Shown here: positions 35,223 to 43,015 of the stretch, piece after piece
Position numbering within the stretch: the stretch's first letter is position 1
Layout of the letters: the number at the start of each line of letters is the position of its first letter
Assembly (NCBI RefSeq): GCF_029813785.1
Contig: NZ_JARVKY010000004.1
Coordinates: 1-64,000 of the forward strand
Length of the DNA: 64,000 nucleotides
Origin: Streptomyces sp. DH41
Lineage (GTDB): Bacteria; Actinomycetota; Actinomycetes; Streptomycetales; Streptomycetaceae
Direction of reading: 5' to 3'
Notes under the pieces: generated by a model
The model's input: only the letters and a program-made list of their open reading frames with translations
The model's database searches: none
What the model was told of the DNA's origin: nothing
Position numbers and translations under genes: made by a program

Positions 35223-35653
35223 GTCCCCCACACTCCTGTGATACGTCCGCCGCCGTGACACACCGTTGGGGCAGACGGGCGGGCGATGACGGACGGTTCC
35301 GGGGTGGGGAGAGTTGTCCGAATAGCGGCGGGCATCGAGTCCCCCCTGCGCCTCGTACTCCAGCCGCAGATCGTTGCGTGCCCTTGCTCGTGGGTCGGCT
35401 TCGGGAAGGTCGCGTCCATCGCTGACGATCGGCGTGCGAAGACCAACGACCCTGTGGTGGCCGCAGGTCACGACGTGGACCCGCTCGCCGGCAGCAAGCG
35501 TTCGAGGGCCTGATGAGCCGGATAACCGGTCGGTTCGCCCGGGTTGGCGCCTCATGCTCTGCGCCGACGGCGCACGGACAGCCCGCCCTCTCCGAACCCG
35601 GGGAATCGCGTCGCATCGGCCGGCCCCGGAGGTCCGCCCCGGTGGCGTCCGGC
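35223..35653. other. gene-free stretch upstream of the ArsR and AurF-like genes
   Basis: No intact gene is visible. Around 35505-35560 one plus-strand frame reads AFEGLMSRITGRFARV. This is reminiscent of the N-terminus of IS701-type transposases (RIAGRFARVEPRRRA), but it breaks down at once, so it is at most a scar. The stretch should also hold the minus-strand ArsR promoter. Confidence 0.4.
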
Positions 35654-35733
35654 GTCAGCGCGAACATGCTGGTTACTTCGGGGTAGGCACACGGCGGCTC
35701 TTGTTATACAGTTCGTCAGCAACATGCTGTTAC
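35654..35733. promoter_or_regulatory. direct-repeat control site upstream of the diiron oxygenase
   Basis: Two imperfect direct copies are present. GTCAGC-GCG-AACATGCTG-G-TTAC occupies 35654-35676, and GTCAGC-AACATGCTG-TTAC occupies 35715-35733. They lie 60-140 bp before the oxygenase start, in locally AT-richer DNA containing TTGTTATACAGTT. This looks like a pair of activator or repressor sites; the regulator is unknown. Confidence 0.5.
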
Positions 35734-35792
35734 CGCAAGTAATAGCTGTGAAGGACGAGGCACTTCCCCGATTCGGCTCGAGGAGTCCCAGC

Positions 35793-36716
35793 ATGGCCAT
35801 CAACATCTCGCGGCCCAAGCCCAGGAGCCGCACAACCGACGCAACCGACCCCGGCGTCGCGCGGCGACTGCTCGACTCCTCCGCGCAACTCTCGTACGAC
35901 CCGCTCACCGAGGTCGACTGGGAGACGCCGCTCGACGAGAACTACCACGGCGCCAGTCCGGAGTGGAGCACCCTGTACGGGACGGCGTACTGGAACGAGA
36001 TGACCGATGCGCAGCGCAAGGCGCTGACACGGCAGGAGGCCGCGTCGGTGGCGAGCACCGGCATCTGGTTCGAGATGATCCTGCAGCAGATGGTGCTTCG
36101 GGACATCTACGCGAAGGACCCGACCAGTGACACCTTCCAGTGGGCGCTCACCGAGATCGCCGACGAGTGCCGCCACTCGATCATGTTCGCTCGCGGCGCG
36201 GAGAAGCTCCAGGCACCGGCCTACCGTCCGCACCGGGTAGCGGTCGAACTCGGCCGGTTTTTCAAGACCGTCGCGTACGGCGAGGCGGCGTACGCGGCGA
36301 TCCTGGTCGCCGAGGAGGTCCTCGACGTCATGCAGCGCGACTGGATGCGCGATGAACGGGTCGTGCCGTTCGTCCGCACCATCAACAACATCCATGTCGT
36401 CGAGGAATCACGGCACATGCAGTTCGCCCGCGACGAGACGCGCAGGCACCTCGCGCGTGCCGGACGGACGCGCCGCCGGATCCAGTCGCTCCTGATCGCC
36501 GTGGCGGCCTACGTCATCGTCACCAGCATGGTGAACCGGAAGGTCTACGCGAACGCCGGGCTGGACGAGGAGCGTGCCGTCCGCGAGGCCAAGGCCAACG
36601 AACACCACAAGTCGATGATGCGCTCGAGTTGCTCCGGCCTGATGGAGTACCTGACGTCGGTGGGTCTGCTCACCAAGCCCGCGCTGTTCTTCTACCAGCG
36701 CGCCAACCTGATCTGA
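35793..36716 (+). CDS. AurF-like diiron oxygenase
   Basis: This 307-residue helical protein shows two carboxylate-bridged diiron motifs, EIADECRHSIMF (near residue 116) and EESRHMQFARDE (near 205), with further Glu in EAASVAST. This is the pattern of the p-aminobenzoate N-oxygenase AurF family. Family members oxidise aryl amines or other small molecules with O2 and need two electrons per turnover. The ATG at 35793 has CGAGGAG 8 nt upstream. It lies 23 bp before a ferredoxin/ferredoxin-reductase fusion, the probable electron donor. The substrate is unknown and no biosynthetic cluster surrounds it. Confidence 0.85.
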   Translation: MAINISRPKPRSRTTDATDPGVARRLLDSSAQLSYDPLTEVDWETPLDENYHGASPEWSTLYGTAYWNEMTDAQRKALTRQEAASVASTGIWFEMILQQMVLRDIYAKDPTSDTFQWALTEIADECRHSIMFARGAEKLQAPAYRPHRVAVELGRFFKTVAYGEAAYAAILVAEEVLDVMQRDWMRDERVVPFVRTINNIHVVEESRHMQFARDETRRHLARAGRTRRRIQSLLIAVAAYVIVTSMVNRKVYANAGLDEERAVREAKANEHHKSMMRSSCSGLMEYLTSVGLLTKPALFFYQRANLI

Positions 36717-36739
36717 CGACCTGGAGCCGAGCGGACGAC

Positions 36740-38272
36740 ATGGCCTTCGCGATCACCCAGACCTGCTGCAACGACGCGACCTGCGTGTCCGTCTGCCCGG
36801 TCAACTGCATACGTCCCACTCCCGGGGAACAGGCCTTCGGCAGCACGGAGATGCTGCACATCGACCCGGCGACCTGCATCGACTGCGGCGCATGCTCCGA
36901 CGCCTGCCCGGTGGATGCCATCTTCCCGGTCAGCAGCCTGACCGTCGGCCAGCGGGAGTACGCCGACATCAACGCGGCCTACTTCGAGCGGGCCGAGGAG
37001 GAGTCGCAGGCGGGGGCGCAGGGAACACGCGACTTCGGACCGAACTTCCACGCCTGGGGGGAGCCGACCTTCGACCGGGTCCTGCCGTCGGACTTCGGAC
37101 CGCTACGGGTCGCGATCGTCGGCACGGGGCCGGCGGGCATGTACGCCGCCGAGGACCTCCTGCTGCACACCCGGGCCCAGGTGACGCTCATCGACCGGCT
37201 GCCGTTCGCCGGTGGCCTCATTCGCTACGGCGTCGCCCCGGACCATCCGGCGACGAAGAAGATCGGCGACAGCTTCGCCCGCTTCCACACGCACCCGCGT
37301 GTGCGCCTGCGCCTCGGCCTCGAGGTGGGCGCGGACATCACGGCCGAAGAACTCGCCGCACACCACGACGCGGTGATCTACGCAGTGGGCGCCGCCACCG
37401 ACCGGCGGCTCGGCATACCCGGCGAGAAGTCGACGGGGAGCCTCTCCGCGACCACTTTCGTCGCCTGGTACAACGCACACCCGGAAGTCGCGCCGGACGC
37501 CGTCGACCTCTCGACCGGGCGTGTCGTCGTGGTCGGCAACGGCAACGTCGCCCTCGACGTCGCCCGCGTCCTGGTCTCCGCCCCGGAGACGCTGGCCGAC
37601 ACCGGGATCGCGCGCCACGCGTTGGCGGAACTGCGCCGCAGCAAGGTGCGCGAGGTGGTGCTGCTCGGACGCCGGGGGCCCGAGGACTCAGCGTGCACCC
37701 GGTCCGAACTGCTCGCTCTGCGGCACCTTCCCGAGGTGGACCTGATCGTCGACGACCACGATCCGCGCATCGGAGCGGTGATCGACGCCGCCGGCTCGAA
37801 GGACAAGGCGGGGGTCCTGCGGGGCGTTGCGCGGGAGGCAGTCGACTGGTCCGTGCCCCCGGACCCGGCAGGGCGGCGGCGCATCGTGTTCCGGTTCCTG
37901 TCCAGGCCCGTGGAAGTGTGCGGGGACGAGCATGTGCGTGCCGTGCGCGTCTCTCACGGGGCGGGAGAGCTGGACATCCCGACCGGGATGATGCTGCGGG
38001 CGATCGGCTACCGGGGAACGCCCCAGGCCGGACTGCCGTTCGACGAGGCGACGGGAACCGTTCCGCATGAGCAGGGCCGGGTGACCGGCAGTGCGGGGAC
38101 CTATGTCGTGGGGTGGATCAAACGAGGTCCCTCGGGAGGCATCGGTGCCAACCGCGCCTGCGCGGAAGAGACGGTCGGCACCCTGCTGGCCGACGCCGTC
38201 GCGGGCGCACTCCCCACGCCGACCGGCTCCGCGAGGGCATTCCCCCGCCTCGCACGGCGCCGTCGCCGCTGA
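36740..38272 (+). CDS. ferredoxin - ferredoxin-NADP reductase fusion (FprB type)
   Basis: This 510-residue protein has an N-terminal bacterial-type ferredoxin at residues 1-70. It carries CVSVCPVNC and the full 4Fe-4S motif CIDCGACSDACP, and probably holds 7Fe or 8Fe. The FAD/NADP reductase domain resembles FprA/adrenodoxin reductase: VAIVGTGPAGMYAAEDLL near 118, GGLIRYGVAPDH near 155, VVVVGNGNVALDVARVL near 257, and GWIKRGPSGGIGANRACA near 457. It moves electrons from NADPH through FAD to the built-in iron-sulfur clusters, which matches the two-electron need of the diiron oxygenase encoded just upstream in the same operon. Overall layout is that of mycobacterial FprB. Confidence 0.93.
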   Translation: MAFAITQTCCNDATCVSVCPVNCIRPTPGEQAFGSTEMLHIDPATCIDCGACSDACPVDAIFPVSSLTVGQREYADINAAYFERAEEESQAGAQGTRDFGPNFHAWGEPTFDRVLPSDFGPLRVAIVGTGPAGMYAAEDLLLHTRAQVTLIDRLPFAGGLIRYGVAPDHPATKKIGDSFARFHTHPRVRLRLGLEVGADITAEELAAHHDAVIYAVGAATDRRLGIPGEKSTGSLSATTFVAWYNAHPEVAPDAVDLSTGRVVVVGNGNVALDVARVLVSAPETLADTGIARHALAELRRSKVREVVLLGRRGPEDSACTRSELLALRHLPEVDLIVDDHDPRIGAVIDAAGSKDKAGVLRGVAREAVDWSVPPDPAGRRRIVFRFLSRPVEVCGDEHVRAVRVSHGAGELDIPTGMMLRAIGYRGTPQAGLPFDEATGTVPHEQGRVTGSAGTYVVGWIKRGPSGGIGANRACAEETVGTLLADAVAGALPTPTGSARAFPRLARRRRR

Positions 38273-38287
38273 CCGCCCCCTGGGCGG
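38273..38287 (+). terminator. short hairpin after the reductase gene
   Basis: CCGCCC (38273-38278) and GGGCGG (38282-38287) form a 6-bp stem with a 3-nt loop directly after the stop codon. It is weak but correctly placed to end the oxygenase/reductase transcript. Confidence 0.35.
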
Positions 38288-38450
38288 CTGGCCGCCTTTC
38301 GTTCGATCACCGCTGTCCCGGGCGCTGTCAGGCTGCGCCCTTCCGTCCTTCTCCGTGAATACCGGCCAGCTTTGGGTGCCCAGGCTGACGGCAGGACAGT
38401 GATGAGGCCGGCGGCCGACGACGCAACTGTGCGAGTGCGCCGCCCGGCCA

Positions 38451-39479
38451 CTACGGGAGCAGCTCCAGGCTGATGTGCGGGGACAGCGCACGGAGGAAGT
38501 CCGCCGCGTCGAACACCTCGCCGGCGGAGACGACTCCGACCGCGGCGGTCCGACCGTCGAGGACGCGGCCGAGCGCTTCCGCCACCAGCGGCGCGGTGAC
38601 GGCGTAGATGTCCTGCCCCCGGGCGACCGCACGTCGTTCGGTCGCCCCCGCGCGCACCAGTACGTCGACGAGGAAGGTCTGGGCGGAGCGCCCGCGCTCG
38701 TCCACCACGGCCGGCGCCGGCGTCTGTGGAGCGGCGATGTCCCGGGCCGCCCCGACCGTCATGTAGGTGCGAACTTCGGGGATGGCCAGGTGGCTCGGGA
38801 TGGTCACGACGTCGGCCATCGTGAACTCCGCGATCACGGGGCGCCGGCCGAGGGGCTCGGGGAAGGTCCAGTCCTCGGTCGCGGTGGCGTCGCTCGTGTA
38901 CCGCAACCGTCCGCCGGTGTAGCGGACCCGCCGGCCCTCGCGCCGCTGCCGTGAGACGGCGCCGGCCGTGCGTGTCCCAGCGGTGGGGTGCCAGTTGCTC
39001 AGGCCGTAGGCGACGTGCGCCTCGTCGGCCACCGTCCGGTCCCCCATCGCGGCGGTGGCCAGCAGGTCGCCGAGTCCGCCGAAGAAGGCCATCGCCGGGA
39101 CGATCACCGTCCCGGCTCCCCGGGCCCGGTCGGCGAAGTGGGCGAAGGTGTCGACGTTGGCCTCGATCTCGGCCGCCACGTCCAGATACGGGATCCCTGC
39201 CCGCAGGGCCGCCTCGATCACCGGTGCGGCCGTCACGGCGAAGGGGCCGGCGCAGTTGACCACGGCCGCCGTCCCGGCCAGCGCACGGTCGAGCGAGGAC
39301 GGGTCGTCGACCGACGCCGGGCGGGCGTCCAGCCCGGTCTCGTACGCCAGCGCCTTCAGCTTCTCGGCGCCACGACCGGAGAGGACCGGGAGGTACCCAC
39401 GCTGTCTCAACTCGGCCACCACGAACCGCCCGGTGTGCCCGTACGCGCCGAATACCGCCACTGTCTGTCCCGATCCCAT
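38451..39479 (-). CDS. saccharopine dehydrogenase-like NAD(P)-binding protein
   Basis: This 342-residue protein starts with a Rossmann fold (TVAVFGAYGHTGRFVVAEL) typical of the saccharopine-dehydrogenase/trans-acting enoyl reductase group. Conserved VVNCAGPF and YLDVAAE strands follow near residues 75-110. The C-terminal half is not distinctive. The ATG at 39479 has GGGGAG upstream. Family members act as oxidoreductases on varied substrates, and many Streptomyces copies are unassigned. It is divergent from the AraC/GlxA-type regulator, which probably controls it. Confidence 0.85.
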   Translation of the reverse strand: MGSGQTVAVFGAYGHTGRFVVAELRQRGYLPVLSGRGAEKLKALAYETGLDARPASVDDPSSLDRALAGTAAVVNCAGPFAVTAAPVIEAALRAGIPYLDVAAEIEANVDTFAHFADRARGAGTVIVPAMAFFGGLGDLLATAAMGDRTVADEAHVAYGLSNWHPTAGTRTAGAVSRQRREGRRVRYTGGRLRYTSDATATEDWTFPEPLGRRPVIAEFTMADVVTIPSHLAIPEVRTYMTVGAARDIAAPQTPAPAVVDERGRSAQTFLVDVLVRAGATERRAVARGQDIYAVTAPLVAEALGRVLDGRTAAVGVVSAGEVFDAADFLRALSPHISLELLP

Positions 39480-39555
39480 GACTTCTCCCCTGTACTCGCA
39501 CGCCCCGTCACGCTCCGACAGGAACATCCTCATGTGGACCGGCGCCCACCACTAC

Positions 39556-39590
39556 TGTCCGGAACGCCATGGCCCATACAATTCCGGACA
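39556..39590. promoter_or_regulatory. inverted repeat at the start of the AraC-type gene
   Basis: TGTCCGGAA (39556-39564) and TTCCGGACA (39582-39590) are perfect 9-bp inverted arms with a 17-bp spacer, immediately upstream of the preferred regulator start. This is a likely autoregulatory site and may also act on the divergent dehydrogenase gene. Confidence 0.6.
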
Positions 39591-40564
39591 TGACCACTGT
39601 CGCACTGGCCGCCACCGACGGCATGCTGCACTTCGAGCTGGCCCTGGCGTGCGAGGTCTTCGGGACCGACCTGGCGGACGTGGTGAAGCCCTGGTACCGC
39701 CTCTCCGTCTGTGGCCCGGGCACCGTACGGGTCGGCCGTTTCGGGCTGGAGCCCGATGCTGGGCTCGACCACCTCACGTACGCCGACACGGTGGTCGTCC
39801 CGGGCTGGGCCGACATCGACCGGGATCCGCCGGCCGAACTGGTCGATGCGGTGCGCGAGGCCCACGAGGCCGGCGCGCGCGTGGTCTCCCTGTGCACGGG
39901 CGCCTTCGTACTGGCCGCCGCCGGCCTGCTGGACGGCAGGCGCGCGACCACGCACTGGGCCCACACCGGGGAGCTGGCCGAGCGCCACCCACGGGTGACG
40001 GTGGACCCGGACGTCCTCTACGTGGACGACGGCAGCGTGCTCACCTCCGCCGGCAAGGCGGCGGCCATGGACCTGTGCCTCCATCTCGTCCGCCTCGACC
40101 ACGGGGCTTCGGTCGCCAACAGGCTCGCCCGCCGGCTGGTCGTGCCACCGCATCGGGACGGCGGTCAGGCGCAGTTCGTGGCCACCCCGGTGCCCGCCCC
40201 GGACAATCATCCGCTCGCCGAGCTCTTCCCCTGGGTTCTGCAGCGGCTCGACCACCCGCTCACCGTGGAGGACCTGGCCCGCCGGGCTCGGATGAGCTCG
40301 CGCAACCTGGGCCGCCATTTCAGGTCGGCGACCGGGACCACCCCGCTGCGGTGGCTGCTCACCCAACGCATCCGCCACGCACAGGAGTTGCTGGAGACCA
40401 CCGACGACACCATCGACAGGATCGCGACGGCCACCGGCATGGGCACCGCCACGACGCTGCGCCGGCACTTCCACCGGACGGTCGGTGTACCGCCGGACGC
40501 CTACCGCCGCACCTTCCGTTTCCAGACCGGCCCCGCCCCCACCGTCGCCGCCCGCCGCCCCTAG
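39590..40564 (+). CDS. GlxA-family AraC-type transcriptional regulator
   Basis: This 324-residue protein has an N-terminal DJ-1/PfpI-like domain (about residues 1-165, with SLCTGAFVLAAAGLLDGRRA). A C-terminal AraC double helix-turn-helix (about 215-305) follows, with VEDLARRARMSSRNLGRHF and DRIATATGMGTATTLRRHF. The ATG at 39590 aligns with the usual family N-terminus (MTTVALAATDG). The ATG at 39569 would lie inside the inverted repeat. It probably acts on the divergent saccharopine-dehydrogenase-like gene. Confidence 0.9.
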   Translation: MTTVALAATDGMLHFELALACEVFGTDLADVVKPWYRLSVCGPGTVRVGRFGLEPDAGLDHLTYADTVVVPGWADIDRDPPAELVDAVREAHEAGARVVSLCTGAFVLAAAGLLDGRRATTHWAHTGELAERHPRVTVDPDVLYVDDGSVLTSAGKAAAMDLCLHLVRLDHGASVANRLARRLVVPPHRDGGQAQFVATPVPAPDNHPLAELFPWVLQRLDHPLTVEDLARRARMSSRNLGRHFRSATGTTPLRWLLTQRIRHAQELLETTDDTIDRIATATGMGTATTLRRHFHRTVGVPPDAYRRTFRFQTGPAPTVAARRP

Positions 40565-40812
40565 CTGGGCCTACGGCCGTACAGGTCGGGGTGCGACCGC
40601 ATCGGGACGTCGTGCGTCGGCCACGTCGTGCGAGGGAGGCGGTCCACGAGCTGGAAGGCGAGGCGGCTCACTCCGTCGAGCACGCGAAGTACCGGCCAGT
40701 CGGGCTCCTCGGGCGCACTGTGCGCCTGGGGTACTCGCCCATGGGTCCTCCGTACGTCGCGGTGTCCGGTGCCTCGTCCGCGGTCTTGTGGCAGTATCTC
40801 CTGGCATGTCAC
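40561..40812 (-). CDS. possible small protein or gene remnant
   Basis: This minus-strand frame of up to 83 codons has a credible C-terminal half (RVLDGVSRLAFQLVDRLPRT followed by a Trp/His/Pro-rich tail ending DLYGRRPS) but a nonspecific Arg/Gly/His-rich N-terminal half. The stop overlaps the convergent AraC-type stop. No family was recognised and no ribosome binding site is clear. It may be the tail of a lost gene, in the 241-bp space before the M1 peptidase. Confidence 0.25.
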   Translation of the reverse strand: MTCQEILPQDRGRGTGHRDVRRTHGRVPQAHSAPEEPDWPVLRVLDGVSRLAFQLVDRLPRTTWPTHDVPMRSHPDLYGRRPS

Positions 40813-42200
40813 CGTCAGCCGCGTGGTCTGCCATGTCCGGTCGTCGTCTGTTCGTCGTGCTGCTCGTGCTGCTCCTGGCCGTGTGCGCCGGGACCGGTGA
40901 TGCCGGCGCCGCGGTGGCCGAGTCCCGGACGCCGGCTGCCGCGACGCCCGACCGGGCGGGTTACGACGTGGCCCTGCGCTCCGACGCCGATGGCAGTCAC
41001 TGGGCCGGGCGGCAGCGGGTGTCCTTCCACAACGCGTCCGACCGCCCCCTGCGTGAGGTGTACCTGCGGCTGTGGGGCAACGGCGAGGACGAGTGCGGCA
41101 CGCCCGGCGCGCCCTCCCCCGTCACCGTGTCGCACGTCCGCGGTGGCACACCGGACCGTCCCTCCGTGGACTGCACGGCCCTGCGCATCGCCCTGCCGAA
41201 GCCGCTCGCGCGCGGGAAGCGGGCGTCCGTCGCCTTCGACGTCTCCATCACCGTGCCCGACCGCAATGCCCGCTTCGGCCGTGAGGACGCCTACCGCTTC
41301 CTCGGCAACGCGCTGCCGGTGCTCGCCGTGCACGACTCGAAGGGGTGGCACCTCGACCCGTACGTGGCCGTCGGTGAGAGCTTCTACGCCCTGACGAGCG
41401 ACTTCCGGGTCCGCCTCGACCACCCGTCGGCCCTGAAGGTGCCGGCGACCGGCCGCACCCGTACCCTCCCCGGCGGCCCCGGGCGTACGGTCACGCTCAG
41501 CGTCGCGGACCGGGTGCGGGACTTCGCCTGGGCCGCCGGGCCCTTTCGCACGGCGACGGACACCACGCGCGGCGGCGTGCGGGTGAAGTCGTACTGGGCG
41601 CCCGGCACCTCTGCCGAGGGTGTGCGCCTCAGTCGTACGGACGCCGCGGCCGCGATCGACCGGTTCGGCCGGGAGTTCGGCCGCTATCCGTACGGCGAGA
41701 TCGACCTCGTGATGACCAGCGGTTTCGGCGGCGGCATGGAGTATCCCGGCCTCGTTCTCCTCGGCACGACCGAGGAAGGCAGCGCCGTCGTCCACGAGGT
41801 GGCGCACCAGTGGTGGTACGGCGTCGTCGGCAACGACGAGTACGACTCACCTTGGCTGGACGAGAGCTTCGCCCAGTACGCCAACGCCCGCTTCCACGGC
41901 TGGGACACCCGCGACTGCTGGTCGGACGTCTACTGGCCCGACGACGGCACCGCACTGACCAACTCGATGGCCTACTGGTCACAGCACCGCGGCGAGTACC
42001 ACGTCGTGTACACGGCCGGGCCCTGCGCCCTGGCCGACCTCGAACGCGCCCTCGGCGCCGACACCATGGCGCGACTTCTCGAGCGGTACGCCCGGGACCA
42101 CTGGTACGGCGTCTCCACCACCGCCGACTTCAAGAAGGCCGCCCAGGCCATGACGGACAGGGATCTCGGCCCCTTCTGGGAGGCGCACCGCATCAGGTGA
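40806..42200 (+). CDS. secreted M1-family metallopeptidase
   Basis: This 464-residue preprotein has a signal peptide: MSGRR, a hydrophobic run LFVVLLVLLLAV, and Ala-rich cleavage around residue 40. The catalytic zinc site HEVAHQWWYG with the downstream Glu in WLDE lies near residue 325, and a GGMEYPG motif like the M1 exopeptidase signature near 311. M1 enzymes cleave N-terminal residues from peptides. At about 420 mature residues it lacks the large C-terminal helical domain of full aminopeptidase N and resembles the shorter exported actinobacterial forms. The ATG at 40806 is chosen; another at 40830 is possible. Confidence 0.9.
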   Translation: MSPSAAWSAMSGRRLFVVLLVLLLAVCAGTGDAGAAVAESRTPAAATPDRAGYDVALRSDADGSHWAGRQRVSFHNASDRPLREVYLRLWGNGEDECGTPGAPSPVTVSHVRGGTPDRPSVDCTALRIALPKPLARGKRASVAFDVSITVPDRNARFGREDAYRFLGNALPVLAVHDSKGWHLDPYVAVGESFYALTSDFRVRLDHPSALKVPATGRTRTLPGGPGRTVTLSVADRVRDFAWAAGPFRTATDTTRGGVRVKSYWAPGTSAEGVRLSRTDAAAAIDRFGREFGRYPYGEIDLVMTSGFGGGMEYPGLVLLGTTEEGSAVVHEVAHQWWYGVVGNDEYDSPWLDESFAQYANARFHGWDTRDCWSDVYWPDDGTALTNSMAYWSQHRGEYHVVYTAGPCALADLERALGADTMARLLERYARDHWYGVSTTADFKKAAQAMTDRDLGPFWEAHRIR

Positions 42201-42272
42201 CGGCGGGTACCGCGCCGCGGGTCGCGTACGCGGTCTCGACCGCGGGCCGGGACGAGCAGCACAATGGCGGGC

Positions 42273-42905
42273 ATGAACACCGCTCGGGATCTGTTCGCCA
42301 TCACCCTTGAAGTGCCCTCCGCCCGGCCCATCGCACAAGGAGACGTGTCCTTGGCTCTCGCCGGTGCCGAACTCCTCGACCTTCGCGAGGCACATGCCGT
42401 GCGTCTGGACGGTGATCGCGTCATCCCCCTCGGCGAGCACGTCCACGGCACGGACGCGCTCCTCGCACAGGCCGCGGAGCAACTCGGCACGGAGCCGCCG
42501 TACGAGACGGTGGAGGACTGGCTCTGGCGCCGGGGCCGCGGACTCGCCGGCGCCTATGCCGACTCCCTCGCCACGCAGGCCGCCGTGGACTCCCACGGCG
42601 GCTTCCTGCCCCGCCTCCTTCGCCGCTCCGGCCTCACCCGCTCTCAGGAACCGCCCTCCGCGTCCCGTCCCGAGGCCACCGGTCTTTCGCTGCCGGACGA
42701 CCCCGTCCTGGCGGCCCTCGCGAGCACACTCGGTATCGGGGAAGGGGTGTCCCCGGAAGCCGTGGACACGTCCGCGACGGAGACCGCGGACGACGTGGAG
42801 ACCATCCTCGCCGTGGTGAGCGACGCGCTCACGGAGCTCGAGGCCGAACGTCAGCGACGCCAGATCGAGCAGGACGCCTACGACAACGTGTGGCGCGCGA
42901 CTTGA
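42273..42905 (+). CDS. GPP34 (Golgi phosphoprotein 3-like) family protein
   Basis: This 210-residue protein starts NTARDLFAITLEVPSARP, followed by a segment VSLALAGAELLDLREAHAV. That is the core of GOLPH3/GPP34, a helical membrane-associating, phosphoinositide-binding fold in eukaryotes. Actinobacteria carry many GPP34 copies of unknown role. The C-terminal segment is variable and helical. An in-frame ATG three codons upstream (42264) is an alternative start. It precedes the DUF4139 pair in the same direction, but a 110-bp gap suggests a separate promoter. Confidence 0.85.
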   Translation: MNTARDLFAITLEVPSARPIAQGDVSLALAGAELLDLREAHAVRLDGDRVIPLGEHVHGTDALLAQAAEQLGTEPPYETVEDWLWRRGRGLAGAYADSLATQAAVDSHGGFLPRLLRRSGLTRSQEPPSASRPEATGLSLPDDPVLAALASTLGIGEGVSPEAVDTSATETADDVETILAVVSDALTELEAERQRRQIEQDAYDNVWRAT

Positions 42906-43015
42906 CGGGTCTCGGTCCGGACGCACCCTCCCGTGAAGACCGTTGAGAAGACGCGACTCGTGCGGGCATCCGGCATAGAGTTCCCTCGGCACTGACACGG
43001 CGCAGGGGGGAGCAC

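Noticed and set aside
35505..35560. Possible IS701 transposase start
   Set aside because: Only about 16 residues look similar, with no continuing frame or inverted repeats. It is recorded only as a possible scar in the gap entry.
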